Made by a program: the position numbers and the translations under genes. This document shows, piece by piece, positions 24,049-32,101 of a DNA stretch of 45,323 bases. The stretch is taken from NCBI GenBank assembly GCA_016213235.1, contig JACRBE010000009.1, forward strand, positions 1 through 45,323, given 5' to 3'. Position 1 is the first letter of the stretch; each line of letters opens with the position of its first letter. The DNA comes from Chlamydiales bacterium (lineage in GTDB: Bacteria; Chlamydiota; Chlamydiia; Chlamydiales; JACRBE01). The notes beneath the pieces are model-generated. The model made no database searches and had not been told where the DNA came from. It saw only the letters and a program-made list of their open reading frames with translations.

Positions 24049-24777
24049 CTAGTTTAAGCGGGGATGATGGCTGCAGTAAGTAGCTCGTATTTGAGCTGCA
24101 ATAATAGCAAAGGCGCAGGCGACATTAATGGAGTTTTTCTTGCCGAGGAGGGGAATTTGTATGAAATCATCTGCCTCATACAAGTTTTTTTTTGAAACAC
24201 CGTATTCTTCATTTCCAATGATTAAGGTAAAAGAAGAGGGAAAGACATAATTATGAGCAGGTTTTGCATTTTCTACTGTTTCTAAGGCAATAAATGGATG
24301 TTTTAACATAGAGGCATCCCGGTGGCAGTGCACGGTTTGGCAGGTGCCCATCGCAGCATCCTGCACCTTTTTTTGATCGATAAAGGGAGTATTGCCGCCA
24401 AAGTAGATAGTTCCAATGCGAAATGCTTCGGTTGTACGGATAATACTACCTACATTTTGCGATAGTCTTAAGTTGTCCAGATAGATGGTGATATCAAGAA
24501 AAGGATGACCGCAAGTCGCATCTACTTCACTTAATTTTGGTAAAAAGAGATGTTCTCGTATGTGAATACCCGCTTTTGCTAAATGATAGTGATAGCGCTC
24601 AGAAAGATGCTCAAAAGAAAAAGGTAGAGCATCCAAGGAAAGTATAGTTGCTAATCGATGATAATCATCAAATACTTTTTTATCTTGATAGATGTAAGCT
24701 TGTTTTAGTATCTGTGCAGCATGTTTGTGTTGTTGTTGCGTGGTAAGAGATAGAAATTTATTGCTAAAAACAAACAT
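24049..24777 (-). CDS. SpoU/TrmH-family RNA 2'-O-methyltransferase
   Basis: A 242-residue SPOUT enzyme with all three knot motifs: NVGSIIRTTEAFRIG (motif 1 with the catalytic Arg), LIIGNEEYGVS (motif 2) and IPLLGKKNSINVACAFAI (motif 3). The N-terminal about 75 residues are a helical extension with no separate known domain. It should methylate a 2'-OH in tRNA or rRNA; the target (Gm18 or other) is not decidable. Starts 12 bp after the sugar-kinase gene, probably in one transcript. Confidence 0.9.
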   Translation of the reverse strand: MFVFSNKFLSLTTQQQHKHAAQILKQAYIYQDKKVFDDYHRLATILSLDALPFSFEHLSERYHYHLAKAGIHIREHLFLPKLSEVDATCGHPFLDITIYLDNLRLSQNVGSIIRTTEAFRIGTIYFGGNTPFIDQKKVQDAAMGTCQTVHCHRDASMLKHPFIALETVENAKPAHNYVFPSSFTLIIGNEEYGVSKKNLYEADDFIQIPLLGKKNSINVACAFAIIAAQIRATYCSHHPRLN

Positions 24778-24789
24778 AAAAATCCATTT

Positions 24790-25887
24790 TTATTGATGTT
24801 TTGCAGAAGAGAGCGTAGTGAAATGAAAGTGAGGGAGCTGACCATCAAAATAATTTACAAGTGATAACATTGTTTCTTTTGGCAGGAGGGCGCCCTCTAC
24901 CTGTACAACAGCCGCTCCCAAAGCTGCACCTTGAAGAGCGCAAATATGAAGAGGCTCATTATTGATATATCCATGCAAAAAACCACATGCAAATAAATCT
25001 CCTGCCCCTGTTGTATCGATTACATTTTCTACGATAAAGGCATCATATTTTATGATATTGCTGCCTTGTACAACAAAACCTCCATTTGCACCATCATGCA
25101 CAATGGCTATCTGGCATTTTGCAGCAATAGCGAGTGCTGCGCTGCAAGAATCTTTTATACCTGTAAGAGCAAAAGCTTCATGTACATCAGCAAATACAAT
25201 ATCAAAATAGTTTTCGAGAAGGAAATTGAAATCGGATTGAAATTCTTTCACAAGATTATAAGAGCCAAGGTCGATGGCAATGATTGAACCTTGTTGTTGC
25301 GCTATGTTAAGAGCTGTTAAAAAAGTTTCTTTTTTATAGATGGAGTATGCTTCGCAACACAGAATAGAGAGATGTTGAAAAGGTTCCTGTTGTAGATCTC
25401 TTGGGTGGATTTCCGCAGAAGCTGCAATGTTGGTTAACATGTTCCGCTGTCCGCTGCTATCGCTGATGCAGATACATTGGGCTGTAGGGGAAGAAGATAT
25501 AGAGAGATAAACATCGACACCAGATTTTTGCATTTCACTTTGATAAAATGAGCCCCATTCATCATTGCCTAGCTTTCCCATTATTGCGCATTGATGTCCA
25601 AGTTGTGCAAGTCCTCTGAGAGTATTGGCTGTTGATCCTCCTGGCGAGTGATGATGAAAACATGGCTTGTATTGAGAGAGAATAAATGCAGCTTTTTGTG
25701 AGTCTACCTGTTCTGTGCCTCCGGGAATGGTCACTATTTTTTCCAGTTCGGAGGAAGGAAGATGTCCTATATGATCAACAATCAAATCGGACAGGCTAAG
25801 AAATTCGTAAGAAGAAAAAGCACTGTTGTTTGCAAAGATAATAAGCGATATAAAAATAACGCAGTATTTAAAGAAAAAATGACACAT
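24790..25887 (-). CDS. PfkB-family carbohydrate/nucleoside kinase with N-terminal signal peptide
   Basis: 365 residues. From about residue 26 this is a ribokinase/adenosine-kinase-like enzyme: glycine pair motif SPGGSTANTLRGLAQLG (PfkB signature 1 region), GKLGNDEWGS, and the C-terminal signature DTTGAGDLFACGFLHG with the catalytic Asp. Residues 1-25 are unusual for a cytosolic kinase: a short n-region (MCHFFFKY), a hydrophobic core (CVIFISLIIFA) and a polar NNSAFSS with a plausible signal-peptidase site. No alternative start codon lies between this leader and the first kinase strand (YEFLSLSDLIVDH), so the leader belongs to the gene. Export of an ATP-using kinase would make sense only in an ATP-containing compartment such as the host. 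Substrate unknown. Confidence 0.82.
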   Translation of the reverse strand: MCHFFFKYCVIFISLIIFANNSAFSSYEFLSLSDLIVDHIGHLPSSELEKIVTIPGGTEQVDSQKAAFILSQYKPCFHHHSPGGSTANTLRGLAQLGHQCAIMGKLGNDEWGSFYQSEMQKSGVDVYLSISSSPTAQCICISDSSGQRNMLTNIAASAEIHPRDLQQEPFQHLSILCCEAYSIYKKETFLTALNIAQQQGSIIAIDLGSYNLVKEFQSDFNFLLENYFDIVFADVHEAFALTGIKDSCSAALAIAAKCQIAIVHDGANGGFVVQGSNIIKYDAFIVENVIDTTGAGDLFACGFLHGYINNEPLHICALQGAALGAAVVQVEGALLPKETMLSLVNYFDGQLPHFHFTTLSSAKHQ

Positions 25888-25963
25888 AGTAGGTCCGATT
25901 ACAAAGAGAGTTTTTTAGTAAAAATCCTATCATAAGGGAAATTATTGTGATATTTTTTCAGAT

Positions 25964-27556
25964 TTAGGTAATAGACGCTTTACGACGCTTGAGATATTCT
26001 TCTAAGCCACCATCAAAGTAGTGAAGACCATCTTCTTCGATTGCAATAATTTTCGTCGCAAAGTTATCAATTAAATCTCTGTCATGTGATGCGACAATGG
26101 CAGTGCCTTTATAGTCATTTAAGCCCCATCCAAGTGCAGATACAGATTCTAGATCGAGATGATTATTAGGTTCATCTAAAATAAGGATATTTTGATTAAT
26201 AAGCATAAGGGAAGCGAGTATTGCTCTTGCAGTTTCTCCACCGGACAATTTAAATAGTTCTTTAAATGCATCATCTCCCGGAAACAATAACTTTCCAAGA
26301 ACTCCGCGGATATCTTGATCATAAGCGCCTGGTTTTTTTTGTTTTAACCAATCAAAGATATTGATTTTAGAACTTTTATTAACGATGTCTTCATGGTTTT
26401 GTGGAAAATAACCAAGCTCTAAATTATGGCCCCATGCCACGCTGCCAATGTCAGGTTGTATTTGTTTTGCAAGTAATTTGAGTAGCGTTGTTTTTCCTCT
26501 TCCGTTGTTTCCAATAACGCCAACTTTATCTCCGCGCATGATTTCGAGTTCAAGGTTTTTAAATACAATAATATCATCATAGGATTTAGATACATTTTCT
26601 AAGCGACATGCAATTTGTCCCGATTGTACATTAGGCGATTGAAAACGAATGTAGGGGCGTTGAATGTTGGATTGTTTTAGTTCTTGCGTTTGAAGCTTTT
26701 GAATCTCTTTCATTCTGGATTGGACTTGGGAAGCCCTGGTACCTGCGCTAAATTTAGCAACGAATTCTCTCAGTTGGGCTGCTTTTTTCTCTTTGTTTTT
26801 AATATCTTGTGTTTCTCTTTCGCGAGCAGCAGATTTGGTAGTAGTCATTTCATCATAGTTGCCGGGGTAAATGATAATCGTATCGTAATCGATATCTGCA
26901 ATATGTGTGGTGACTGCATTTAAAAAGTGTCTGTCATGGCTGACTACAATCAGAGTTCCGTTGTAACTCATCAGGAAATTTTCCAGCCAGGAAATAGAAT
27001 CCATATCAAGATGGTTAGTCGGCTCGTCCAGTAAAAGAGCTTCCGGTAGTCCAAATAATGCTTGGCAAAGGAGTACCTTAAACTGAACATCTGTTGGAGT
27101 TTCTTTCATTAAGGAGGTGTGCAACAGGGAATCTATGCCCATACCATTGAGTAGTATTTCTGCATCAGATTCCGCGGTATACCCATCTTCTTCTGCAACG
27201 ACTTCTTCTAATTCTCCAAGGCGCATACCAATTGCATCTGTCATCTCTTTATCATACAAAGAATCTCTTTCCTGGATAGCTTTCCAAAGACGTTGATTGC
27301 CCATGATGACAGTGTCAATTAATCGAAAGTGTTCAAACGCAGAAATATTTTGCTTTAAGAAACCAACTTTTTTAGGAAGAGAAACATGCCCACTGGAAGC
27401 CTCTTCCACTCCCATCATGATTTTGAGTAGAGTGGATTTTCCAGCGCCGTTAGGACCTGTTAATCCATAGCGATTACCGGAGCTAAAGGATGCATCTACC
27501 TCTTCAAAAAGAGTTCTGGATCCAATTTTTTTAGAAATTTTACTTAAAGTAATCAT
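25964..27556 (-). CDS. ybiT: ABC-F family ATPase, YbiT type
   Basis: 530 residues, the exact length of E. coli YbiT. Two ABC cassettes without membrane domains, joined by the linker that in ABC-F proteins reaches toward the ribosomal P site. Cassette 1: Walker A GPNGAGKST, Walker B LLLDEPTNHLD, with the classical LSGGQ replaced (PTDVQFKVLL), as in YbiT. Cassette 2: Walker A GNNGRGKTT, signature LSGGE and Walker B LILDEPNNHLD. ABC-F proteins resolve stalled or drug-bound ribosomes; YbiT's role in this setting is inferred. Divergent from xerC, an adjacency I recall from Chlamydia. Confidence 0.92.
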   Translation of the reverse strand: MITLSKISKKIGSRTLFEEVDASFSSGNRYGLTGPNGAGKSTLLKIMMGVEEASSGHVSLPKKVGFLKQNISAFEHFRLIDTVIMGNQRLWKAIQERDSLYDKEMTDAIGMRLGELEEVVAEEDGYTAESDAEILLNGMGIDSLLHTSLMKETPTDVQFKVLLCQALFGLPEALLLDEPTNHLDMDSISWLENFLMSYNGTLIVVSHDRHFLNAVTTHIADIDYDTIIIYPGNYDEMTTTKSAARERETQDIKNKEKKAAQLREFVAKFSAGTRASQVQSRMKEIQKLQTQELKQSNIQRPYIRFQSPNVQSGQIACRLENVSKSYDDIIVFKNLELEIMRGDKVGVIGNNGRGKTTLLKLLAKQIQPDIGSVAWGHNLELGYFPQNHEDIVNKSSKINIFDWLKQKKPGAYDQDIRGVLGKLLFPGDDAFKELFKLSGGETARAILASLMLINQNILILDEPNNHLDLESVSALGWGLNDYKGTAIVASHDRDLIDNFATKIIAIEEDGLHYFDGGLEEYLKRRKASIT

Positions 27557-27613
27557 AATGGGGGAAGTATAGCATAAAATCGTTTTTCATGTTAGAGTTT
27601 AATTGAGGAAAAA

Positions 27614-27619
27614 AAGGAG
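27614..27619 (+). promoter_or_regulatory. Ribosome-binding site that decides an ATT start for xerC
   Basis: AAGGAG, with 6 nt to the ATT at 27626. It is the only strong Shine-Dalgarno before the xerC coding region, and there is no ATG, GTG or TTG in frame between the upstream TAG (27593) and the conserved N-terminal domain. Confidence 0.55.
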
Positions 27620-27625
27620 TCTTGT

Positions 27626-28519
27626 ATTACATCTGGCGAAATAGAAAACTTTCTTGCGTTTTTAAAAGAAATAAAAAATGCATCAGAGCATACGATAAGA
27701 AATTATCAGATTGATTTAGTAGCTTTTCAAGAGTTTATGCAAGAAGATTCAGTCGATAAACTTGGTATACGAAGGTATTTAGCAAGTCTCCATGAAAAAG
27801 GACTAAAAAAAAGAAGCATTGCTAGAAAGGTCTCTACATTAAAGTCTTTTTTTAAATTTTTAGTATTACAGAAAAAAATTACGAACAACCCACTCGATGA
27901 AATCCAGACTATTAAGCTGGATAAACCAATACCGGTGTCTTTGTCTTACGCAGAAGTAGAGCAATTTTTTAATCAACCGGATACTAATGATTTTTTAGGA
28001 TTAAGGGATAGGACGATGTTGGAGCTGTTTTATAGCTCCGGCATTCGTGTAGCGGAATTGGTCTCTTTGGATAAAGATGATATTGATCTTAAAAGAAAGT
28101 TAATGCGTGTAAAAGGGAAGGGAAAAAAAGAGAGAATAGTACCTGTCACAGCTACTGCAATTGCCTGGATTGAAAAATATCTTTTTCATCCTGAAAGGAT
28201 CATGAATGGGAAAAAGCATAAAAAAGAGAGAGATCCAAGATCGCTTTTTTTGAATAGGTGGGGCAACAGAATAACCACCAGATCCATAGATCGTATATTC
28301 CGGGCTTATCTGCTTCAAAGTGGACTTGCCCAGGATATCACCCCTCATACCATTCGGCATACCATTGCAACGCATTGGCTGGAGAATGGAATGGATTTAA
28401 AGACCATACAAGAGATACTTGGGCACAGCTCGCTCATGACAACGACTATTTATACTAAAGTCTCTACCAGGCTCAAAAAAGAGGTCTATGATAAAGCTCA
28501 TCCCCTCAGTAAGAAATAG
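27626..28519 (+). CDS. xerC: Tyrosine recombinase XerC
   Basis: Xer recombinase acting at dif to resolve chromosome dimers. From the ATT at 27626 the protein has 297 residues, the normal XerC length. Starting at the first ATG (27737) would remove 37 residues that clearly belong to the core-binding domain (ENFLAFLKEIKNASEHTIRN). The catalytic set is intact: R141 (SSGIRVAEL), Lys in VKGKGKKER, H241 and R244 (HTIRH), H267 (LGHSSL) and nucleophile Y276 (TIYTKV). The ATT start with a good AAGGAG recalls infC-type AUU starts. A sequence change from ATG is the alternative. Convergent with the DUF234 ATPase gene, 15 bp apart. Confidence 0.93.
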   Translation: MTSGEIENFLAFLKEIKNASEHTIRNYQIDLVAFQEFMQEDSVDKLGIRRYLASLHEKGLKKRSIARKVSTLKSFFKFLVLQKKITNNPLDEIQTIKLDKPIPVSLSYAEVEQFFNQPDTNDFLGLRDRTMLELFYSSGIRVAELVSLDKDDIDLKRKLMRVKGKGKKERIVPVTATAIAWIEKYLFHPERIMNGKKHKKERDPRSLFLNRWGNRITTRSIDRIFRAYLLQSGLAQDITPHTIRHTIATHWLENGMDLKTIQEILGHSSLMTTTIYTKVSTRLKKEVYDKAHPLSKK

Positions 28520-28534
28520 ACGATATTTGATGCT

Positions 28535-30001
28535 TTAAAACTTCAGTAAATCTTCTAAGATAACTACATTTTGGATTAATTCTTCCGACCAAATATTTGG
28601 TTTAAGACCTATGGTTGTTATTAAGGCGAGTAAAATCTGCTTTTTTGATGGGGTATGCTTTTCAAACACTTCCATTTTATTCATTATATTTTTGGCTTCT
28701 GATTTTTCTAAGGTAAACAATTTTTCTGTATATTTAATTTCACACAGAGTGATGGTTCCGTCTTCTCTGTCGAAAAGTAAATCGATTTGTGCACCAAATT
28801 CTTTTGTGCCTTTAGGGGGGGCATATCTCCAGCTTCCTATTTCACAGGCAATGGCCTGTAAATCCAGAGCTTTACGGACTTGATCAATATGCTTAAAACA
28901 AATGTTTTCAAAAGCATAACCTGCCCAAGTAATAGCCGCTTGGGTTTTGCCTTTTGTTTGCCAGTATTCCTTACCGGTGTTTATTCCCCTTTTTCTAAAA
29001 GGCTCTATCCAATGCAAGTAAAAATAACAATATTCATCGACAACTCGATAGTAGTGATCTTTTATCTTACGGCCATAAGGAACATAGCTTTGAATAAAAC
29101 CGGCCGATTCGAGCTCTCTTAATCGTTTATTTAAAGTGCCACCGGAAGAAATTTTCGTTAACTTAATAAGCTCTTCTCTTGAGATACCATGTTGATATTT
29201 CGCAATTGTTTTAATTATTAATAAGTTGTCTTCGGCATTAGAAAATAATGATCGAAATAATCGGTCAAACTCATCATAAAGTAGACCTTCTATTTGAAAA
29301 CAAGTTTTATTGATAATTTGAAGTGCAGATTTACCTTTTTCGACTTGTTTGAGATAATAAGGGATACCCCCAAATACCATGTAAAGATCGAGAATTTGTT
29401 TAGGATTTAAATGAATATTGCGATAAGCAAGAAATTCCTGAACACCTTTCAAATTATAAGGTTTCAATAAAATAGTTTTAGTTAACCGATTATGTAACCC
29501 GCCTTTAGCATTAATAAGATTATCAAGCATCCAAGATGCAGCTGAGCCACAAACAATAAAAGTCAATTTTGAACGATTGCTCCAAAATCTATTCCAATAA
29601 TAATCTAACGCTTGAAGCATTCCGGATTTTTTGGTTGCAAGCCAAGGAAGTTCATCGAAGAAAATAACAATATGTTGAGATTTAGAAATCCTTTCGATTT
29701 CTTTTGTTAACAATTCAAATGCACCTTTCCAGTTTAAGGGGGTGCGAAGTGGTAAATCATTAAAAAAAGTTTTAGAGAAGATGTTAATAAAGTTCTCTAG
29801 CTGATCTTTTAAGCTTCCGTCTTTTTGTCCAGTAATCTCAAAATATATACACTGTTTCTTTGAAAAGTATTCTCTTATTAAATATGTTTTTCCGACTCTG
29901 CGGCGCCCGTAGATAGCCAAAAATTCAGCTTCTGGTGATTCCCATAGATTGTCTAAAATTTTAACTTCGTTTTCTCTACCGAAAATTTTCTCTTGTAACA
30001 T
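28535..30001 (-). CDS. AAA ATPase with DUF234 (nuclease-like) C-terminal domain
   Basis: 488 residues of the 'archaeal-type' ATPase family. The ATPase domain begins with FGRENEVKIL and has Walker A YGRRRVGKTYLI and Walker B IVIFFDELPWL. A sensor segment CGSAASWM and a winged-helix region (GISREELIKLTKISSGG) follow. The C-terminal DUF234 carries a PD-(D/E)XK-like core QIDLLFDRED...LCEIKYTEK. Such genes are patchily spread in bacteria and archaea, with no settled function; a toxin/nuclease or defence role is plausible. Just upstream are three 17-bp copies of a motif, two forming a hairpin that ends 8 nt before the ATG; no Shine-Dalgarno is seen. The gene lies next to xerC and is probably acquired. 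Confidence 0.85.
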   Translation of the reverse strand: MLQEKIFGRENEVKILDNLWESPEAEFLAIYGRRRVGKTYLIREYFSKKQCIYFEITGQKDGSLKDQLENFINIFSKTFFNDLPLRTPLNWKGAFELLTKEIERISKSQHIVIFFDELPWLATKKSGMLQALDYYWNRFWSNRSKLTFIVCGSAASWMLDNLINAKGGLHNRLTKTILLKPYNLKGVQEFLAYRNIHLNPKQILDLYMVFGGIPYYLKQVEKGKSALQIINKTCFQIEGLLYDEFDRLFRSLFSNAEDNLLIIKTIAKYQHGISREELIKLTKISSGGTLNKRLRELESAGFIQSYVPYGRKIKDHYYRVVDEYCYFYLHWIEPFRKRGINTGKEYWQTKGKTQAAITWAGYAFENICFKHIDQVRKALDLQAIACEIGSWRYAPPKGTKEFGAQIDLLFDREDGTITLCEIKYTEKLFTLEKSEAKNIMNKMEVFEKHTPSKKQILLALITTIGLKPNIWSEELIQNVVILEDLLKF

Positions 30002-30009
30002 GATTGTTA

Positions 30010-30080
30010 GATTTGGCTGGTTATAGCATTACTATATCCAGCCAAATCATTTTTGTCCAAATAGATTTGGCTGGGTATAG
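30010..30080 (-). repeat. Three 17-bp motif copies upstream of the DUF234 ATPase gene
   Basis: GATTTGGCTGGTTATAG (30010-30026), its inverted copy at 30032-30048 (16 of 17 positions pair, 5-nt loop), and a third direct copy GATTTGGCTGGGTATAG (30064-30080, one change). All lie within 80 bp upstream of the ATPase start codon. The pair forms a strong hairpin in the leader, while the spaced third copy suggests protein binding. Likely an autoregulatory operator; alternatively, terminal repeats of a mobile unit. Confidence 0.6.
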
Positions 30081-30410
30081 ATGGTGAAATAGTTTTGTTA
30101 GCGCTGGTAATCCACTATAAACCAGGAAATTGCCATGTTAGTTTATAGTCTAATATGTTGTAAATGAATATGTTATAATTTATAGAAGGATTGGTTACAA
30201 AGTTTTTGATCTGTAAAAGCAGCGCGAATAAGTGATCTCTCTTAGAAGACGGGGCTGGAATGTTTGTAACATTCTAATAATAAACAATTTATTATTTGTT
30301 GTGTTAGCGTTAAATAGAAACGTTTATATTTTCGCGTTTTATTAAAATAAATTTTATGTTACAATTGACATTGTAGTAAATAAAAACAATGAAATAATAA
30401 GGATAATAAT
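30081..30410. other. Gene-free A+T-rich stretch with several palindromes
   Basis: No coding sequence is seen. It holds ACTATAAAC / GTTTATAGT (30114-30122 and 30141-30149), a hairpin GAATGTT-tgt-AACATTC (30258-30274) and directly after it AATAATAAA-caa-TTTATTATT (30276-30296). A TTGACA at 30365-30370 may be a -35 for the small gene at 30411, but no matching -10 stands at 17 bp. The dense symmetry is notable and unexplained. Confidence 0.5.
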
Positions 30411-30743
30411 ATGAATATTCATGGTACAACGTCACCAACTCCAGAAGAAATAAGAGCTGCAAATGAAGTATTAGGAGAAGCTGGTGATACAATGCCGCCG
30501 GCGCCCTCATCAGAGACTCTCAGGGCTCTATTTCTTGACAGGACACAAAGAGAACCAGGAACTAATAGCCCAAATCCATTTACGGATGTTACAATGGAAG
30601 CACATCAGGGGACTCGATATGCTCTTCTTGGTAGAGTAGGAAAAGACACAACTGTTACTGTTCTTCCCGACCATGCACTCTCAGTGGCTGAGGCTTTTGA
30701 TAGAGTAGCTGGCTTCTTTAGAAGAATAATAAGCAGGTTTTAA
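30411..30743 (+). CDS. Small unknown protein, 110 residues
   Basis: I do not recognise a family. A hydrophilic, Pro/Thr/Ser-rich N-terminal half (SPTPEEIRAANEVLGEAGD, then MPPAPSSETLRALFLDR) leads to a compact C-terminal part with a likely strand-helix element (TVTVLPDHALSVAEAFDRVA) and a basic end FFRRIISRF. There is no signal peptide or membrane segment. The ATG is preceded by AAGGA at a suitable distance, and a good terminator follows (30760-30791), so it looks like a real monocistronic gene. A disordered Ser/Thr/Pro-rich N terminus is compatible with a type III effector but does not show it. Confidence 0.6.
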   Translation: MNIHGTTSPTPEEIRAANEVLGEAGDTMPPAPSSETLRALFLDRTQREPGTNSPNPFTDVTMEAHQGTRYALLGRVGKDTTVTVLPDHALSVAEAFDRVAGFFRRIISRF

Positions 30744-30759
30744 AGAAACCTAAAATAGC

Positions 30760-30793
30760 AAAAGGCCTCTTGAGTGATCAGGAAGCCTTTTTC
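30760..30793. terminator. Bidirectional intrinsic terminator
   Basis: AAAAGGC (30760-30766) pairs with GCCTTTT (30785-30791), with further pairing inside. T tracts flank it on both strands. It can serve the small gene (plus) and rnpB (minus, whose 3' end is 14 nt away). Confidence 0.75.
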
Positions 30794-30806
30794 ATTATAA
30801 GAAAAT

Positions 30807-31152
30807 GGGAAAGCAAATAAGCCGGATTCTGTGTAAGACAATCATTCCTCTAGGGCCCTTATCGCTAAGGACCTCAAGCGATCATCATGAAAACAAGCCG
30901 GAGCAACTTTTTGTCGTTTTCATCTCTTGCTTCGAATAGGGTTTATAGCTCCACAAATCCCTTTGTGTGAGTCTAGTTCATTAAACTAGCATTTCACCCT
31001 TCCTACCATTTCTGATAGCGGTATATTTTCTGTTATACTTTCCGTAGCCTTGCGGCCCCCAGTCTTTCACTGGTATCCTCTCCTGTGAAGTCCAGACTTT
31101 CCTCTACTTTGATTGTTAAACAATACAAGGTAGCGATTGTCTTTGCTTCCCC
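30807..31152 (-). ncRNA. rnpB: RNase P RNA (bacterial type A)
   Basis: The catalytic RNA that matures tRNA 5' ends. Read on the minus strand it has the conserved GAGGAAAGTCTGGAC near the 5' end and ACAGAATCCGGCTTA near the 3' end, plus GGTAGGAAGGGTGAAA in the core. P1 closes perfectly between GGGGAAGCAAA (5') and TTTGCTTTCCC (3'), and P2 between GACAATC and GATTGTC, which sets both ends to within a few bases. Length about 346 nt. It starts 8 nt after the stop of the zinc-ribbon gene, so it is probably processed from, or promoted within, that transcript. Its terminator is at 30760-30793. Confidence 0.95.
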
Positions 31153-31159
31153 AAAAATA

Positions 31160-31927
31160 TTATGATACTGCAGCTCTTCTTCGTCTTCGTTTTGTAGCAA
31201 CAGAAGTACCTTCTAAGCTTTCACTTTCTTGCCAGAAATGGATACGAGAACAGTGTTCGCAAAATACGAGGTTTTCTCCTTTTCTGACAAGGTTTTCGTG
31301 TTGTGCTGTTAAGGCAATATGGCAACCGCTGCAAGTGCGATTTTCTATAGGTACAACAACGCGATCTTTTTTGTTTTTTAACAAACGTTCATAAACTTTA
31401 AGAATCGGTAGATCTGCGTGCACAGCTAAAGCGTCTCTCTGTTGTTTTAGTTCCTGTCCTTCCTCATTAATTTGTTTAATGCTGGCCAATATTTCTTGTT
31501 CTAGTCCTTTACCGCTCTGTTCGGAGGTAGCAAGACTATCTTTGATTTTTTGTAAAATTTCTTCTTCTGCCATTCGTTCATCTACAAGATTTGATACCTT
31601 GTTTTCCAAATTCTTCTTTTCTCTTTCTGACATCGTAATTTCTTGCGTAACGGCATTAAATTCATCAATTTTTTTGATGTTGGATTGTTTGTGTTCGAGC
31701 TCTTTGATTTTCTTTTCAAATAAAGAAATTTTTTCTTCTTCCCGATCGCTTTGAGCGGTCATGTCAGTAAGATCTTTTTCTTTTGCAATAAGCTGTTGAC
31801 GAAGTTCTTCCGTTAATTGGTGTAATTGAGTTAATTCTTTTTGTCTTTGATGCTTAAGTCTGATTAAGCGAATCATTTTAATATCTAATTCTTGAATTTC
31901 TAAGATTGGTTTTAACGCTTCTAACAT
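31160..31927 (-). CDS. Coiled-coil/C4 zinc-ribbon protein (CT398 family, DUF164)
   Basis: 255 residues. A long antiparallel coiled coil (residues about 10-185, heptad-rich with KELTQLHQLTEELRQQ and similar) leads to a zinc ribbon with two CxxC knuckles, CSGC and CEHC (about 205-232). This is the zf-RING_7/DUF164 architecture. The Chlamydia homologue CT398 is reported to bind sigma-54 and secretion-system components (recalled literature), so a link to late gene expression or type III secretion is possible here. rnpB follows within 8 nt on the same strand. Confidence 0.85.
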   Translation of the reverse strand: MLEALKPILEIQELDIKMIRLIRLKHQRQKELTQLHQLTEELRQQLIAKEKDLTDMTAQSDREEEKISLFEKKIKELEHKQSNIKKIDEFNAVTQEITMSEREKKNLENKVSNLVDERMAEEEILQKIKDSLATSEQSGKGLEQEILASIKQINEEGQELKQQRDALAVHADLPILKVYERLLKNKKDRVVVPIENRTCSGCHIALTAQHENLVRKGENLVFCEHCSRIHFWQESESLEGTSVATKRRRRRAAVS

Positions 31928-32101
31928 AGCTACATTACATCCTAACTAAATTTTATCTTGGAAGTATAGTCGAAAGACATACATTTTTCAATCATTATTC
32001 GAAATCATGATGAGCAATTATAAAGAAAAATTTTAACATCAAGAGGTTGTTTTTTGTTTTGCGTTTACGTATGATGGTTATTTTGGGCAGGGAAAACGTA
32101 T

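Noticed and set aside
27737-28519. 260-residue XerC starting at the first ATG
   Set aside because: The conserved core-binding domain continues upstream in frame for 37 residues, and a strong ribosome-binding site precedes the ATT at 27626.
30010-30080. CRISPR array
   Set aside because: Only three copies, one inverted, with unequal short spacing (5 and 15 bp); this is operator-like, not a repeat-spacer array.
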